Shown here: one piece after another, positions 52,028 through 61,224 of the stretch
Numbering within the stretch: the stretch's first letter is position 1
Layout of the letters: the number at the start of each line of letters is the position of its first letter
Assembly (NCBI GenBank): GCA_020829485.1
Contig: JAIVFU010000032.1
Location: 5,201 to 69,200 of the forward strand
Origin: Nostoc sp. CHAB 5834
Lineage (GTDB): Bacteria; Cyanobacteriota; Cyanobacteriia; Cyanobacteriales; Nostocaceae
DNA: 64,000 bases
Direction: 5' to 3'
Program-made: the position numbers and the translations under genes
Notes under the pieces: model-generated
What the model was told of the DNA's origin: nothing
Databases searched by the model: none
The model's input: the letters and a program-made list of their open reading frames with translations, nothing else

Positions 52028-52185
52028 ACTGGCGATCGCTCATCGACAGTTTAGACAATTTCTCTGGTGATTTTATGACTACTAGAGATCAGCCACTCAT
52101 CGACACCAGAGAGAGTTTGTAAATTCGATACCTGCTTGATACCAATATCTGCATTTACCTCATCAAGGAAGCACCGGGCAATTAG
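52028..52185 (+). pseudogene. vapB/vapC remnant 2
   Basis: It begins in the middle of vapB at ggcgatcgctcatcgacagt (the WRSLIDSLDNFSGDF part) and continues to its stop, then RYLLDTNICIYLIKEAPGN of vapC and a stop. It lacks the vapB head that remnant 1 retains. Confidence 0.8.
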
Positions 52186-52396
52186 AAATCGCGGCTACAC
52201 AAACGAAGTGTAAGAGCGATCGCTTGATTCTGACATAGAGATAAATCAAGGGTCTCAGAGAGTTGATGAGGAATTTGCTTGTGTTTTTGAACACAAGTAA
52301 GAAAGAATCAAGAAATGAAATTATCGCGCCTTTCGTTCGTATAAAAGTACACTTTTAGGTATATGCTTAATAACAGCATACTAGAGTGATAAAACA

Positions 52397-53284
52397 ATGC
52401 TGAACAAATACCTTAAAGTACTTCTTTCATCTGCCTTGCTGCTTACCGTAGGAACTAGTTTCAGTGAAAAGGTCAATGCTCAAACTTTTGTTAACGATAC
52501 TTTTACCGACGGTGGACTGACCAATGGTGCTGATCCGTTAGATATTTCCTGGTTTGGAATTTCATCAAATTTTTCTCAAACAGTTTCAACTCCTTCTCGA
52601 ATTCAATTAAGTGTAGTTGAAGATCAAATTCTTGGAAGTGGAAAAGCTTTAAACCTTGACACTCCCAGTATTACTACCTACAATCCCACTGTTCTTCCCC
52701 CTCACTTTGCGCTTGGAACCTTCGCTCCCGTTAATTTAGGAAGTGAGCCAGGCGATACGCTTTATTTGAGCTTTGATTTTCGTTTTACTACTAAGCCTAG
52801 TACCTCCACTACCTCTAGTGAATTTCCAGGTTTTCGCGCCGGTGCTTTACGTTTTGGTCTGTACAACTCTGCATCTACTCCTGTGACGACTAATATTTTG
52901 GCTTCACTTTTGAACAGCGGCACTCCTGTGGAAGATGACGGTGGTTATTTTGTACTAGTTGGTCTAGCTGGTACCAGCAGACTAGAGGTTGCTAAAGAAA
53001 ACTTTAACAGTGGGGATTCCATTACTGGTGGTTATGGAGGTCTTGGGTTAATATCAACTAACTCTGTACCAACTATTGACGACACAGCACGTCATACTGC
53101 TGTCCTCATTATCAGGCGCGTAGATTCGCAAACAGTCCGAATAACTACATCAATTGATGGTTATCTTGTAAAAGCTGTTGATTCTGGCCCTGGAATCATT
53201 ACCTCTTTTGATGAAATTGCAATCAGGAGTATTTTTAGTGATCTCGACATAAATATTGACAACGTTGTACTCCAAGCCCTTTAA
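52397..53284 (+). CDS. Secreted beta-rich protein of unknown function (paralogue 2)
   Basis: This 295-residue duplicate of the gene at 50913 has an ATG start. The signal peptide and ends are the same; differences cluster around residues 85-105 (SITTYNPTVLPPHFALG against SFTTYPSYDPAVSAAHFALG) and 120-200. Because the reading frame and length are kept while residues change, both copies were probably translated after duplication. No domain name can be given. Confidence 0.8.
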   Translation: MLNKYLKVLLSSALLLTVGTSFSEKVNAQTFVNDTFTDGGLTNGADPLDISWFGISSNFSQTVSTPSRIQLSVVEDQILGSGKALNLDTPSITTYNPTVLPPHFALGTFAPVNLGSEPGDTLYLSFDFRFTTKPSTSTTSSEFPGFRAGALRFGLYNSASTPVTTNILASLLNSGTPVEDDGGYFVLVGLAGTSRLEVAKENFNSGDSITGGYGGLGLISTNSVPTIDDTARHTAVLIIRRVDSQTVRITTSIDGYLVKAVDSGPGIITSFDEIAIRSIFSDLDINIDNVVLQAL

Positions 53285-53408
53285 CCCACGCATCAAAAAC
53301 CCTGTGTTCAATTACGCGGTAATAGGATTGGCAATGATTGGCTTTGTGCCGAGATGTTTGTAAAAATATGTGGTGCGTTAGGCTCAACGCCGTAACGCAC
53401 CCTACTAA

Positions 53409-55337
53409 TCAAGACTCCATTTCTGCCAACTCTAACCAGCGTTCAGTTGCTACATCAATTGCTTTCTTGAGCGTTTCCACCTTTTCATAGAGTTTCTGCA
53501 CTTGGCTATAATTCCCCGGTGAGACATTCGCTAGTGTTTTCTCGGTTTCTGCCTTCTGGGCTTCTAACTGGGCAATTTTACCTTCCAACTGCTCAAATTC
53601 TTTTTTCTCCCAATTGGATAATCTACGTCGTTTTGTATTCTCTACATCCTTGGGTGAAGCCGCACCATTTTGGACTTCGATATTTTTGGGCTTCTCCTTA
53701 GTGTTCGCAGCTTGTTGCTGTGCTTCTTCAGCCTTCTTATAGTCCAGATAAATCGAGTAATTCCCTGGATATTGGCGGAGATTACCGCCTTCTTCAAAAG
53801 AAAATACTGTATCGATGGTGCGATCCAGAAAGTAGCGATCGTGAGAAACTACAATTACACACCCTGCAAAATCTTCTAAATAATCCTCTAGTACTGCCAA
53901 TGTCTGAACATCTAAATCATTTGTCGGTTCATCTAAAATTAAGACATTGGGCGCACTCATCAAAACCCGCAACAGAAATAAACGTCTTTTTTCCCCACCC
54001 GAAAGTTTATTAATTGGGGCATATTGTTGATTACCAGGAAACAAAAACCGCTCTAACATTTGAGAAGCAGTAATTTGAGTACCATCGGTAATTTTGATAA
54101 ATTCTCCTTCTTCTTTGATATAGTCAATCACGCGCTGATTTTCGTTTAAAGCTGTGAGCAATTCTTCAGAATGTTGGTCAAAATAACCGATGTGAATTGT
54201 AGTACCAATTTCCGCAATGCCCGAATCTGGTTTAACCTGACCGGTAATAATCTCCATTAAAGTAGATTTACCAGCACCATTAGCGCCGATGATGCCGATG
54301 CGGTCTTCTGGACTAAATTCGTAGGTAAAATTATTAATCAGGGTGCGTCCATTGTAGGCTTTAGAAATGTTATCTAATTCAATAACTTTTTTGCCAATGC
54401 GACGACCAACTGTAGAAATATCAACTTTACCCTGAACTTGTTTAAATTCAGTATCCCGCAGAGCGTGCGCGCGGTCAATTCTCGCTTTTTGCTTGGTACT
54501 TCTGGCTTTCGGGCCTTTTTTAAGCCATTCTAACTCGCGCCGCAACAAGCCTTGGTGTTTACGTTGACTACTTACGGCAGATTCTTCAGCTAAAGCTTTC
54601 TTTTCGAGGTAATATGAATAGTTACCTGTATAAGTGTAAATGTCGCCTCGGTCAATTTCGATGATCCGATTGGTAACGCGATCTAGAAAGTAGCGATCGT
54701 GGGTGATGAGAAAAAGTGCGCCGCGATAGCGATTTAAATAACTTTGTAACCATTCTACAGAAAGAGCATCAAGATGGTTTGTCGGCTCATCCATGAGCAA
54801 AACATCTGGTTCTGCTAGCAATGCCGATGCTAAAGCAATACGCTTGCGATAGCCTCCAGATAAAGTGCCTATTTTGGCATCAAAGTCAGAAATTCCTAAT
54901 TTAGTGAGGATAATTTTAGCATTAGTTTCTAATTCCCAAGCACCAGTTGTATCCATCCGTTGCATCACCACAGAAAGGCGAGACATTAGTTGGCTATCAT
55001 CTGGATAGTGAGCCAATTTATCTGATAGTTCTTCATACTCACGTACCAAAGCCATGTGTTCGCCACTGTCGGCGAAAACTTGCTCTAAAACTGTGTGATT
55101 CTCATCTAAATCTGGCAACTGGGGTAAGTAAATAATTTTAGAACCAGAGTTGATTAAAATCTGACCGCTATCTATCGATTCTAAACCAGCGATCATTTTT
55201 AATAGGGTTGATTTGCCAGAACCGTTAGTACCAATTAAACCAACTTTATCGGTAGCATCGAGGCTAAAGCTAGCATCTTTTAAAATTTCCTTGATGCCAA
55301 AGTCTTTCTTAACTGATTGAAGTGTGATAATACTCAT
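53409..55337 (-). CDS. ABC-F family ATPase, Uup-like
   Basis: This 642-residue protein has two fused ABC domains and no membrane segment. The first has Walker A LIGTNGSGKSTLL, signature TLSGGYRKRIAL and DEPTNHLDALS; the second has IIGANGAGKSTLM, KLSGGEKRRLFLL and DEPTNDLDVQ. An interdomain linker rich in Lys/Arg (LEWLKKGPKARSTKQKARID) is characteristic of ABC-F translation factors. The C-terminal coiled coil (FEQLEGKIAQLEAQKAETEK) fits the Uup subgroup. ABC-F proteins act on the ribosome; Uup has also been linked to DNA repair. Its 3' end is duplicated as a fragment at 51931. Confidence 0.93.
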   Translation of the reverse strand: MSIITLQSVKKDFGIKEILKDASFSLDATDKVGLIGTNGSGKSTLLKMIAGLESIDSGQILINSGSKIIYLPQLPDLDENHTVLEQVFADSGEHMALVREYEELSDKLAHYPDDSQLMSRLSVVMQRMDTTGAWELETNAKIILTKLGISDFDAKIGTLSGGYRKRIALASALLAEPDVLLMDEPTNHLDALSVEWLQSYLNRYRGALFLITHDRYFLDRVTNRIIEIDRGDIYTYTGNYSYYLEKKALAEESAVSSQRKHQGLLRRELEWLKKGPKARSTKQKARIDRAHALRDTEFKQVQGKVDISTVGRRIGKKVIELDNISKAYNGRTLINNFTYEFSPEDRIGIIGANGAGKSTLMEIITGQVKPDSGIAEIGTTIHIGYFDQHSEELLTALNENQRVIDYIKEEGEFIKITDGTQITASQMLERFLFPGNQQYAPINKLSGGEKRRLFLLRVLMSAPNVLILDEPTNDLDVQTLAVLEDYLEDFAGCVIVVSHDRYFLDRTIDTVFSFEEGGNLRQYPGNYSIYLDYKKAEEAQQQAANTKEKPKNIEVQNGAASPKDVENTKRRRLSNWEKKEFEQLEGKIAQLEAQKAETEKTLANVSPGNYSQVQKLYEKVETLKKAIDVATERWLELAEMES

Positions 55338-55408
55338 AAGATTTAGTAATTTTTCATTGAGCGTTAGTTAGTAGGTAAGGCAAATACCCTACCTACATTC
55401 GCTGACTT

Positions 55409-55825
55409 CTATAGAAATAAGTCCAAGGGGAGATGTCCATACATTTCATTTATTCCGTCTTCGTGGTAAGACTGACAAGACACTAATACACCACGATGAT
55501 GTCCAGCATAAGAATCGAGATAACACAAGCCATTTTTACCATTTAATTTGATATAAACTGGGCCTTCAGGTGTAAGTAAATTGTCTGGTGGTTCATAACC
55601 CAAAGCCAAGGAATAAGTCTTCATGGCAAGTATTCCTTCTTCTGCTGTATCAGCACAAATTCCTAAAATTTTATAATCAGCAAGTTTGGCAATCAAAATT
55701 AAGGCACTACGAATTACTGATTTTTCTGATGGCTTGAGGACAGGCGCAATATCTAGACAGTTAAATTTATTCAGTAATTTTTTCGCTTCTTCTGCGGTGA
55801 GATTCTGAGGATTGGGGGTTGACAT
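55409..55825 (-). CDS. DUF1824 family protein
   Basis: This 138-residue cytosolic protein shows LTAEEAKKLLNKFNCLD, ALILIAKLADYKILGICAD, TPEGPVYIKLNGKNGLCYLD and YAGHHRGVLVSCQSYHEDGI, matching the cyanobacterial DUF1824 family. No catalytic motif is evident. The gene begins 71 bp upstream of the ABC-F start on the same strand, so they may share a transcript. Confidence 0.82.
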   Translation of the reverse strand: MSTPNPQNLTAEEAKKLLNKFNCLDIAPVLKPSEKSVIRSALILIAKLADYKILGICADTAEEGILAMKTYSLALGYEPPDNLLTPEGPVYIKLNGKNGLCYLDSYAGHHRGVLVSCQSYHEDGINEMYGHLPLDLFL

Positions 55826-56008
55826 AAACTTCGATTATTGTCTGGTTGGTTTTTCTGTTGTGTTAAAGTTGGGAATAACCCAACTTATATTATTTTGGAT
55901 TTTGGATTTTAGATTTGGGATTGAAAATCGTCCAAATGTTGTAAAATTTGCCCCAAGTCAGAACAAATTACATAATTTTAGACGTTATTATTTAATGTTC
56001 ACTCTTTT

Positions 56009-56857
56009 TTAAGGTTGATTTTGAACATTTCCAAGGTTGTATATGAAGGGAACACCGCTTTTTGAGTCACCACCCATAACGAGGACTTTGGGCATCTGAG
56101 CGCCGCCGCTCCTCCAAGCTTCAATTGCTTCTTTTTGCAGAACTAACTGTCCTCCTTGGGCTTTGAGTGTCTCTGCTAAGAGTCTTTGAGCTTCTGCCCT
56201 ACCTTTAGCACGATTCACATCTGCTTGTGCTTCTTGTTCTGCTTCCCGTGCTACATAAACGGCTCTTTGCGCCCGTTGTTCAGCAATTTGTTTTTCTTCC
56301 ACTGCTCTGGCAAATTCTGGTGAGAATGCTAAATCAACTACGCTAGTATCTAACACAATTATCCCATATTTGTCTAAGCGATCGCCTAGCGCTTCATCAA
56401 AGTCTTCTTTCAACTCACTTCTTTTGGTAATTGCTTCTTCTACTGTTCTTCTAGCGGCTGCAATTTTAAATGCTTCTTGGGTCTGTGGTGCAATGATTTT
56501 CGATACAATATTTGCTAAGGTTCCTTGTTTCCTTCTAACTTCAACTACCTTGATGGGATCGAGGCGAAAGTTGATCGCAAATCTCGCAGATAAATTTTGC
56601 AAATCCTTAGTAGAACTCTCCGCTGGTACTTCAAATTTCTGCACAGTCAAATCATACACATCTATCACTGAGATAAAAGGCGGTTTTGCATGAATCCCTT
56701 CCAATAATGCCCCATCTCTCGCTCCACCCAAAATGCTGATCACTCCTGCTTGTCCTGGGTTAATAATGATAAAGGAATTTAGTCCCAGAACCACTAGTGT
56801 TGCTAACACAATTCCTAAAACTGTGCTTTGCCAATTTCCAAATTGCTGATTTTTCAA
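56009..56857 (-). CDS. Prohibitin family protein (SPFH/Band 7)
   Basis: This 282-residue membrane-anchored protein has an N-terminal helix (VLGIVLATLVVLGLNSFII), then the SPFH domain: NPGQAGVISILGGARDGALL, GIHAKPPFISVIDVYDLTV, PAESSTKDLQNLSARFAINF. The C-terminal coiled coil is Ala/Glu-rich (EEKQIAEQRAQRAVYVAREA; QADVNRAKGRAEAQRLLAET). It is predicted to form large membrane complexes with a chaperone-like role. The ATG start is followed directly by the membrane segment. It is monocistronic. Confidence 0.93.
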   Translation of the reverse strand: MKNQQFGNWQSTVLGIVLATLVVLGLNSFIIINPGQAGVISILGGARDGALLEGIHAKPPFISVIDVYDLTVQKFEVPAESSTKDLQNLSARFAINFRLDPIKVVEVRRKQGTLANIVSKIIAPQTQEAFKIAAARRTVEEAITKRSELKEDFDEALGDRLDKYGIIVLDTSVVDLAFSPEFARAVEEKQIAEQRAQRAVYVAREAEQEAQADVNRAKGRAEAQRLLAETLKAQGGQLVLQKEAIEAWRSGGAQMPKVLVMGGDSKSGVPFIYNLGNVQNQP

Positions 56858-57419
56858 ATTCTTCTCTCCAATATGAGTTAGTCATTGGTCATTTGTCATT
56901 TGTCATTGGTCATGAAGAGTTATTATTTTTCTCCTTGTCTTCCTTCTCTAGTCAGGGCTATTTCGTTCTAGACATAAACCGCCCAGAACTAAAGTTCCTG
57001 GCTCATAGCCCAAGTCCACTAAAGTGGACTAAAAGCCTTTATGAAGAAGGGGAAGGGGAAAGGTAAAAACCTCGCCCGCAAGTGGCGCGACCTGTTCATC
57101 CCTTTAACCTTTAACCTTTAACCTTTTATTAGTCGTCTTTAGACGACTTTTGCTATTAGCCTCAGAATTTATTCTGAGGCGGGCTAGATGAGAATGAAAT
57201 AACCCTTCTCTAGCCCATAGTGCTGAGTAAAAAGTATTACTTTGGTTTGGGTAAACTCAGTTACTAGTTTAAGTTTCTCATTAGTCTGTCTGAATTAAGC
57301 CTTTAATCTGAAGAAGGCAGCACTGGCGGTTTAATCTCCATCGTTTGTAATGAGATTAACCAATTAGAGCGGTTTATGGATGGAGGAGCGAATGATATTA
57401 TCCAAGTTTCCCCACTTGT
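56858..57419. other. Divergent intergenic region with nested repeats
   Basis: It includes TCATTGG/TCATTTG tandem units at about 56879-56912 and the MITE-like element at 56952-57206. The final 200 bp before the oxidoreductase contain no recognised feature; promoters for both divergent genes should be here. Confidence 0.55.
56952..57206. mobile_element. MITE-like palindrome element, CAGGGCTATTTC family, copy with internal insert
   Basis: The element is in reverse orientation to 46681 and 47989: left part cagggctatttcgttctaga, cccagaactaaagttcctgg and gtccactaaagtggac; right part gtcgtctttagacgac and cctcagaatttattctgagg, ending gaaataaccct. An 80-95 bp insert (about 57040-57128), containing a tandem CTTTAAC run, splits it. 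A 9-bp direct repeat cttctctag lies at 56942-56950 and 57205-57213. Confidence 0.75.
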
Positions 57420-57443
57420 TTGAATTTATTGTTGCAAACATAT

Positions 57444-58985
57444 ATGCAAGTTACAGATGTAGTTGTTATTGGTAGCGGTATTGGCGGTTTGAGTTGTGCT
57501 GCTGTTTTAGCACGTTATGGCTTTGATGTAATAGTCTGTGAAAGCCACTCCATTGCTGGAGGCGCTGCCCATGCTTTTGAGCGCAATGGTTTCAAATTTG
57601 ACTCGGGCCCGTCTCTCTACTCCGGACTGTCTTACAGCCCCTCTGCTAACCCTCTGCGGCAAGTCTTAGATGCAATTGGCTCGGAATTATCATGCGTAAC
57701 CTACGATACTTGGGGTTGTTGTGTACCAGAAGGTGATTTTGATACGTCGGTTGGTGCAGAGCAATTTTGTGAAGTGCTGATGAAATTTCGGGGACATGAT
57801 GCTGTAGCCCAATGGCAGGAACTCCAGCGCATCATGAAACCATTCGCTAGTGCAGCAACTTCTATGCCACCGGCGGCTTTACGCTTTGATTTTGGTGCAG
57901 TTAGAACTGTCGCCCCGTTTATCCCATCTCTGACAAAACATCTGGCGAATATAATTAAGCTGACGGGCCCTTTTAGCCGGATTATGGATGACGTTGTTAA
58001 AGATCCTTTTACCCGAAATTGGCTGAATTTGCTGTGTTTCTTGCTTTCTGGATTGCCCGCAGATGGCACTAGCGCCGCAGAGGTAGGATTTATGTTTGCC
58101 GACTGGTATCGCCCAGATGCAATACTTGAATATCCCATTGGTGGTAGTGGTGCTTTAGTTGACACTCTTGTACAAGGATTGGAGCGTCACGGTGGGAAGT
58201 TGATTCTAGGCGCTCATGTGGAAGAAGTGCTTGTGGAAGGGAATCGGGCGGTGGGTGTGCGTCTGCGCGATCGCTCCGAAATCCGATCGCGGCGAGCAGT
58301 TATTTCTAATGCATCGGTTTGGGACACACTGAAGTTATTACCAGAAAAGGCAGTACCCAAACAGTACCGCGCTAAACGACAGGCAACACCTGAGTGTGAT
58401 AGCTTTATGCATCTGCATTTAGGCATTGATGCTCAAGGATTACAATCAAATTTGCGGTGTCATTACATCGTAGTTAATGACTGGGAATTGGGGATAACAG
58501 CACCTCAGAATGTTGTAGTGATATCAATTCCTTCAGTTCTTGATCCATCCTTAGCGCCACCAGGTAAGCACGTAATTCATGTTTATACTCCTGGTAATGA
58601 GCCATACTCTATTTGGCAGGGAATGGATAGAAAGAGCCAAGAATATGCCGAAAAAAAGCGATCGCGTGCAGAAGTAATGTGGCAAGCCTTAGAGCGAATC
58701 ATTCCAGATATTCGCTCTCGTTGCGAAGTCACACTCGTTGGTACACCTCTAACTCACGAGCGTTATCTCCGCCGTCACCAAGGTTCTTACGGCCCAGCAA
58801 TTCAGGCTGGAAGTGGTATGTTTCCCGGCCCCAGCACACCCTTACCAGGGCTGATGTGCTGTGGAGACTCGACATTTCCCGGCATTGGTTTACCAGCAGT
58901 CGCCGCCAGTGGGCTGATTGCTGCCAATACCCTTGCACCTGTTAATAAGCATTTAGCAATGCTTCAAGATATCAAGTGCATTTAA
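57444..58985 (+). CDS. FAD-dependent oxidoreductase of the phytoene desaturase/carotene isomerase superfamily
   Basis: This protein has about 513 residues. The N-terminal dinucleotide fold is VVIGSGIGGLSCAAVLARYG, followed by ESHSIAGGAAHAFERNGFKF and DSGPSLYSGL, the motif shared by CrtH/CrtI and retinol saturase-like enzymes. The C-terminal FAD segment is GLMCCGDSTFPGIGLPAVA. The frame extends upstream to a TTG at 57420, but MQVTDVVVIGSGIGG at 57444 is the likely start. It probably acts on a carotenoid or related polyene; the substrate is not predictable and it is not necessarily the main CrtH. It converges with the PEP-CTERM remnant. Confidence 0.85.
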   Translation: MQVTDVVVIGSGIGGLSCAAVLARYGFDVIVCESHSIAGGAAHAFERNGFKFDSGPSLYSGLSYSPSANPLRQVLDAIGSELSCVTYDTWGCCVPEGDFDTSVGAEQFCEVLMKFRGHDAVAQWQELQRIMKPFASAATSMPPAALRFDFGAVRTVAPFIPSLTKHLANIIKLTGPFSRIMDDVVKDPFTRNWLNLLCFLLSGLPADGTSAAEVGFMFADWYRPDAILEYPIGGSGALVDTLVQGLERHGGKLILGAHVEEVLVEGNRAVGVRLRDRSEIRSRRAVISNASVWDTLKLLPEKAVPKQYRAKRQATPECDSFMHLHLGIDAQGLQSNLRCHYIVVNDWELGITAPQNVVVISIPSVLDPSLAPPGKHVIHVYTPGNEPYSIWQGMDRKSQEYAEKKRSRAEVMWQALERIIPDIRSRCEVTLVGTPLTHERYLRRHQGSYGPAIQAGSGMFPGPSTPLPGLMCCGDSTFPGIGLPAVAASGLIAANTLAPVNKHLAMLQDIKCI

Positions 58986-59187
58986 CTTTTTGACGATAAA
59001 ATCTAGTTGCCAAGATAGCCGCCCCTGCTGCCAAAACTGCTAGTACACTGTCGGGTTCAGGTACGGCAGCAACTTCAGCATCAATTCGTGCAGTTCCAGC
59101 AAAAGAACCTGTTAATTCAGGTTTTTGCAGGATTAATAATGATACAAAAACGCTCTTTTGGGGCATGGCATTGCCCATACGTGTCAA
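58972..59187 (-). pseudogene. 3' remnant of a PEP-CTERM protein gene
   Basis: The frame's last 40 residues read FAGTARIDAEVAAVPEPDSV and LAVLAAGAAILATRFYRQK, a full PEP-CTERM sorting signal (Pro-Glu-Pro, hydrophobic helix, basic tail). The upstream ectodomain is missing: only about 30 unrelated codons lead back to a mobile element at 59181-59377. The 3' end overlaps the convergent oxidoreductase gene by 14 bp. Presumably an exported protein was truncated by the element. Confidence 0.7.
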
Positions 59188-59377
59188 CTTAAGCTAAAAT
59201 GCATGTCCCACAGGCGTTTTACCCCCCTTAATCCCCCCGATGCATTGGGGGGAAAAAGAAATCCAGTTCCCTCCCCAATACATACGGGGAGGGTTAGGGT
59301 GGGGTGACGCGTTGAGTAATGCTAAGTGAGAGAACTGAATATCACGTCTCGACAAGGATTTCACGTTAAGTTGACAC
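59181..59377. mobile_element. MITE-like element, GTGTCAACTTAA family
   Basis: Terminal inverted repeats gtgtcaacttaa and ttaagttgacac (12 bp, near perfect) flank an interior with a palindrome based on ccccttaatccccccgatgc and gggagggttagggtggggtg. Another end of this family is at 27282. Confidence 0.75.
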
Positions 59378-59388
59378 GCATATCTAAT

Positions 59389-61224
59389 TTAAATCTCCTC
59401 TACAGAAAATACTACTCTAAAGCCACAAACCCTTAGCCCTCCGTCTGACTCATTCCAGCTACGGCTAGCGCTGCGACACAGTTCGGCGTTGAAACTCCAC
59501 GAACCACCGCGTAGCACTCGGCGATTAATATCACCGCCAACTTCCCAAGCTGTTCCATCTGAGGGTGCGTCGCTGTAATTGTTATGCCACGAATCAGCGC
59601 ACCATTCCCAAACTAGCCCGTGCATATCGTACAATCCAAAGGCGTTGGCAACTTCAAAACTACCGACGTTTGTTGTTTCTTTACGGAATTTGCTTTTTGG
59701 TTCGATAGTGCAACTGACTAACTCAGAGGTAATGGTTTCGCCAAAGTGGAAGGATGTTGTAGTTCCAGCCCGACAACCATATTCCCATTCAGCTTCACTC
59801 GGTAAACGATAGTCGCGTCCGGTTTTTTCTGATAGTCTGAGACAGAATTCTACAGCCTCATACCAAGATACGTTTTCCACTGGTCTATCTAAACCTTTGA
59901 ATTTCGACGGATGGGGATTTAAAGCTTGTTTGATTTTGGGTAAAGCTGCTACTACTCTCCACTGTGCTTGAGTTATAGGAAATTTCCCCATAAAAAATGG
60001 TTCAACGGTAACTTTATGTCGAGGACGTTCGTCAGCATCTCCTTCACACTCCGGTGAACCCATCATATAAGTACCGCCAGAAATCGATACCATTTCTAAT
60101 GTGACAGATTTACCCAATTCTTCGGCAAAGAAGTTTGCATTACAACTCATGCGGTTTACTTCTCTACCACCTGTGTCTACTGTCACTACATCAAATTCAA
60201 AGGTTTCTAAGGGGGGTAATGGTACTATTACTTTTTGTGGTGGCGGTGATAAAATGGGTTGAGGCATCGAAACAATTTTTAGGGCAACAGGTTCAATGTT
60301 CAATGTTGCAAATTTCAAATCGTTGAGAACTTCTGCTGCTGTTTGATACCTTTCACTTGGTAAATGTTTTAGTAATTTATCTAAAATTTTGCCTAAGTCG
60401 TCGCTGATAGTAATACCTTTTTCTTCTAACCGTTCGCGCCACAACCACTTAGCATTCATGGCATCATAAATAGGATCATTAATCTGTCCAGAAGCATCCT
60501 GCAAAGGCAAACAACGAGTTAAAAGACGCACGCAAGTTACACCTAAAGCATACAAATCACTGCCATGACAAGCAAATCCAGCCATTTGTTCGGTTGGGGC
60601 ATAACCAAGGGTATAAATTACTGTAGCTTGTCTTCCTATGCTGGTTTGTGTTACCTGTTTAGCACCGCCAAAGTCAATTAATACGGGTTTTTCATCACTT
60701 GCACGGCGGATAATATTTTCTGGTTTGATATCCCGATGAATGACATTATGAGTATGAATGAATTGTAGTACTGGCAATAAATCAGCTAAAAGTTCCCAAA
60801 TTTGTGATTCACTATAGATTTGTTGCTGAACTTCCTGTAAAAGAGTTTTTCCTTGAATAAATTCTTGTACGAGATACAAGCTAGCACCTTGTTCAAAGTA
60901 AGCTAGTAATCGGGGAATTTGGGTATGATTTTCTCCCAGTTCATACAACCGAAAAGCCTCTTCTTTGAAAAATTCTGCTGCTTTGGTGCGTTGTCCTGTT
61001 CCCTGAAATTGGGGGAAAAATTGCTTGATGACGCAAGGCGCGTTTAGTCTGTCTACGTCTTCTGTAGCATAGGTTCTGCTAAATCCACCTTCACCTAAAA
61101 GTCTTAATACGCGGTAACGGTTTCTTAGAAGTTTGCCAAAGTTGCTTTGTCCGCAACTCACGCAAAATCTATTGCTATCAGAGTTGAATGGATTTGAGCA
61201 ATTGGGATTTTGGCAGATTTGCAT
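59389..61224 (-). CDS. Serine/threonine protein kinase fused to formylglycine-generating-enzyme-like domain
   Basis: This 611-residue protein begins with a zinc ribbon, MQICQNPNCSNPF and CVSCGQ (four Cys). The kinase domain (about 36-300) has GEGGFSRTYATED, catalytic loop VIHRDIKPENI, DFGGAKQV and the APE-like YAPTEQMAG. After a Pro-rich linker the FGE/SUMF1-like domain (about 365-610) has SISGGTYMMGSPECEGDADE, VSWYEAVEFCLRLSEKTGRD, RLPSEAEWEYGCRAGTTT and RVLRGGSWSFNAELCRSA. This fusion is common in cyanobacteria; SUMF1-like domains here are usually ligand-binding or structural and not sulfatase-activating. Start ATG 61224. Confidence 0.94.
   Translation of the reverse strand: MQICQNPNCSNPFNSDSNRFCVSCGQSNFGKLLRNRYRVLRLLGEGGFSRTYATEDVDRLNAPCVIKQFFPQFQGTGQRTKAAEFFKEEAFRLYELGENHTQIPRLLAYFEQGASLYLVQEFIQGKTLLQEVQQQIYSESQIWELLADLLPVLQFIHTHNVIHRDIKPENIIRRASDEKPVLIDFGGAKQVTQTSIGRQATVIYTLGYAPTEQMAGFACHGSDLYALGVTCVRLLTRCLPLQDASGQINDPIYDAMNAKWLWRERLEEKGITISDDLGKILDKLLKHLPSERYQTAAEVLNDLKFATLNIEPVALKIVSMPQPILSPPPQKVIVPLPPLETFEFDVVTVDTGGREVNRMSCNANFFAEELGKSVTLEMVSISGGTYMMGSPECEGDADERPRHKVTVEPFFMGKFPITQAQWRVVAALPKIKQALNPHPSKFKGLDRPVENVSWYEAVEFCLRLSEKTGRDYRLPSEAEWEYGCRAGTTTSFHFGETITSELVSCTIEPKSKFRKETTNVGSFEVANAFGLYDMHGLVWEWCADSWHNNYSDAPSDGTAWEVGGDINRRVLRGGSWSFNAELCRSASRSWNESDGGLRVCGFRVVFSVEEI

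Larger units (their letters stand above)
51807..52396. other. Spacer between the duplicated genes
   Basis: It contains the truncated ABC-F 3' end (51931-52027), the vapBC remnant 2 (52028-52185) and the repeated leader (52186-52396). A small palindrome-like cgccataacgcaccctacta lies at 51910-51930. Confidence 0.7.
50584..53506. repeat. Direct tandem duplication, about 1.48-kb unit
   Basis: Unit 1 (about 50584-52026) and unit 2 (about 52069-53506) each contain a vapBC scar, leader, secreted-protein gene and the 3' end of the ABC-F gene. Spacing is 1485 bp at the vapB tail, 1484 at the start codons and 1478 at the ABC-F stop. The unit-1 ABC-F end is truncated at the junction (52025-52028), which shows that unit 1 is the duplicate inserted between unit 2 and the upstream region. 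Confidence 0.85.
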
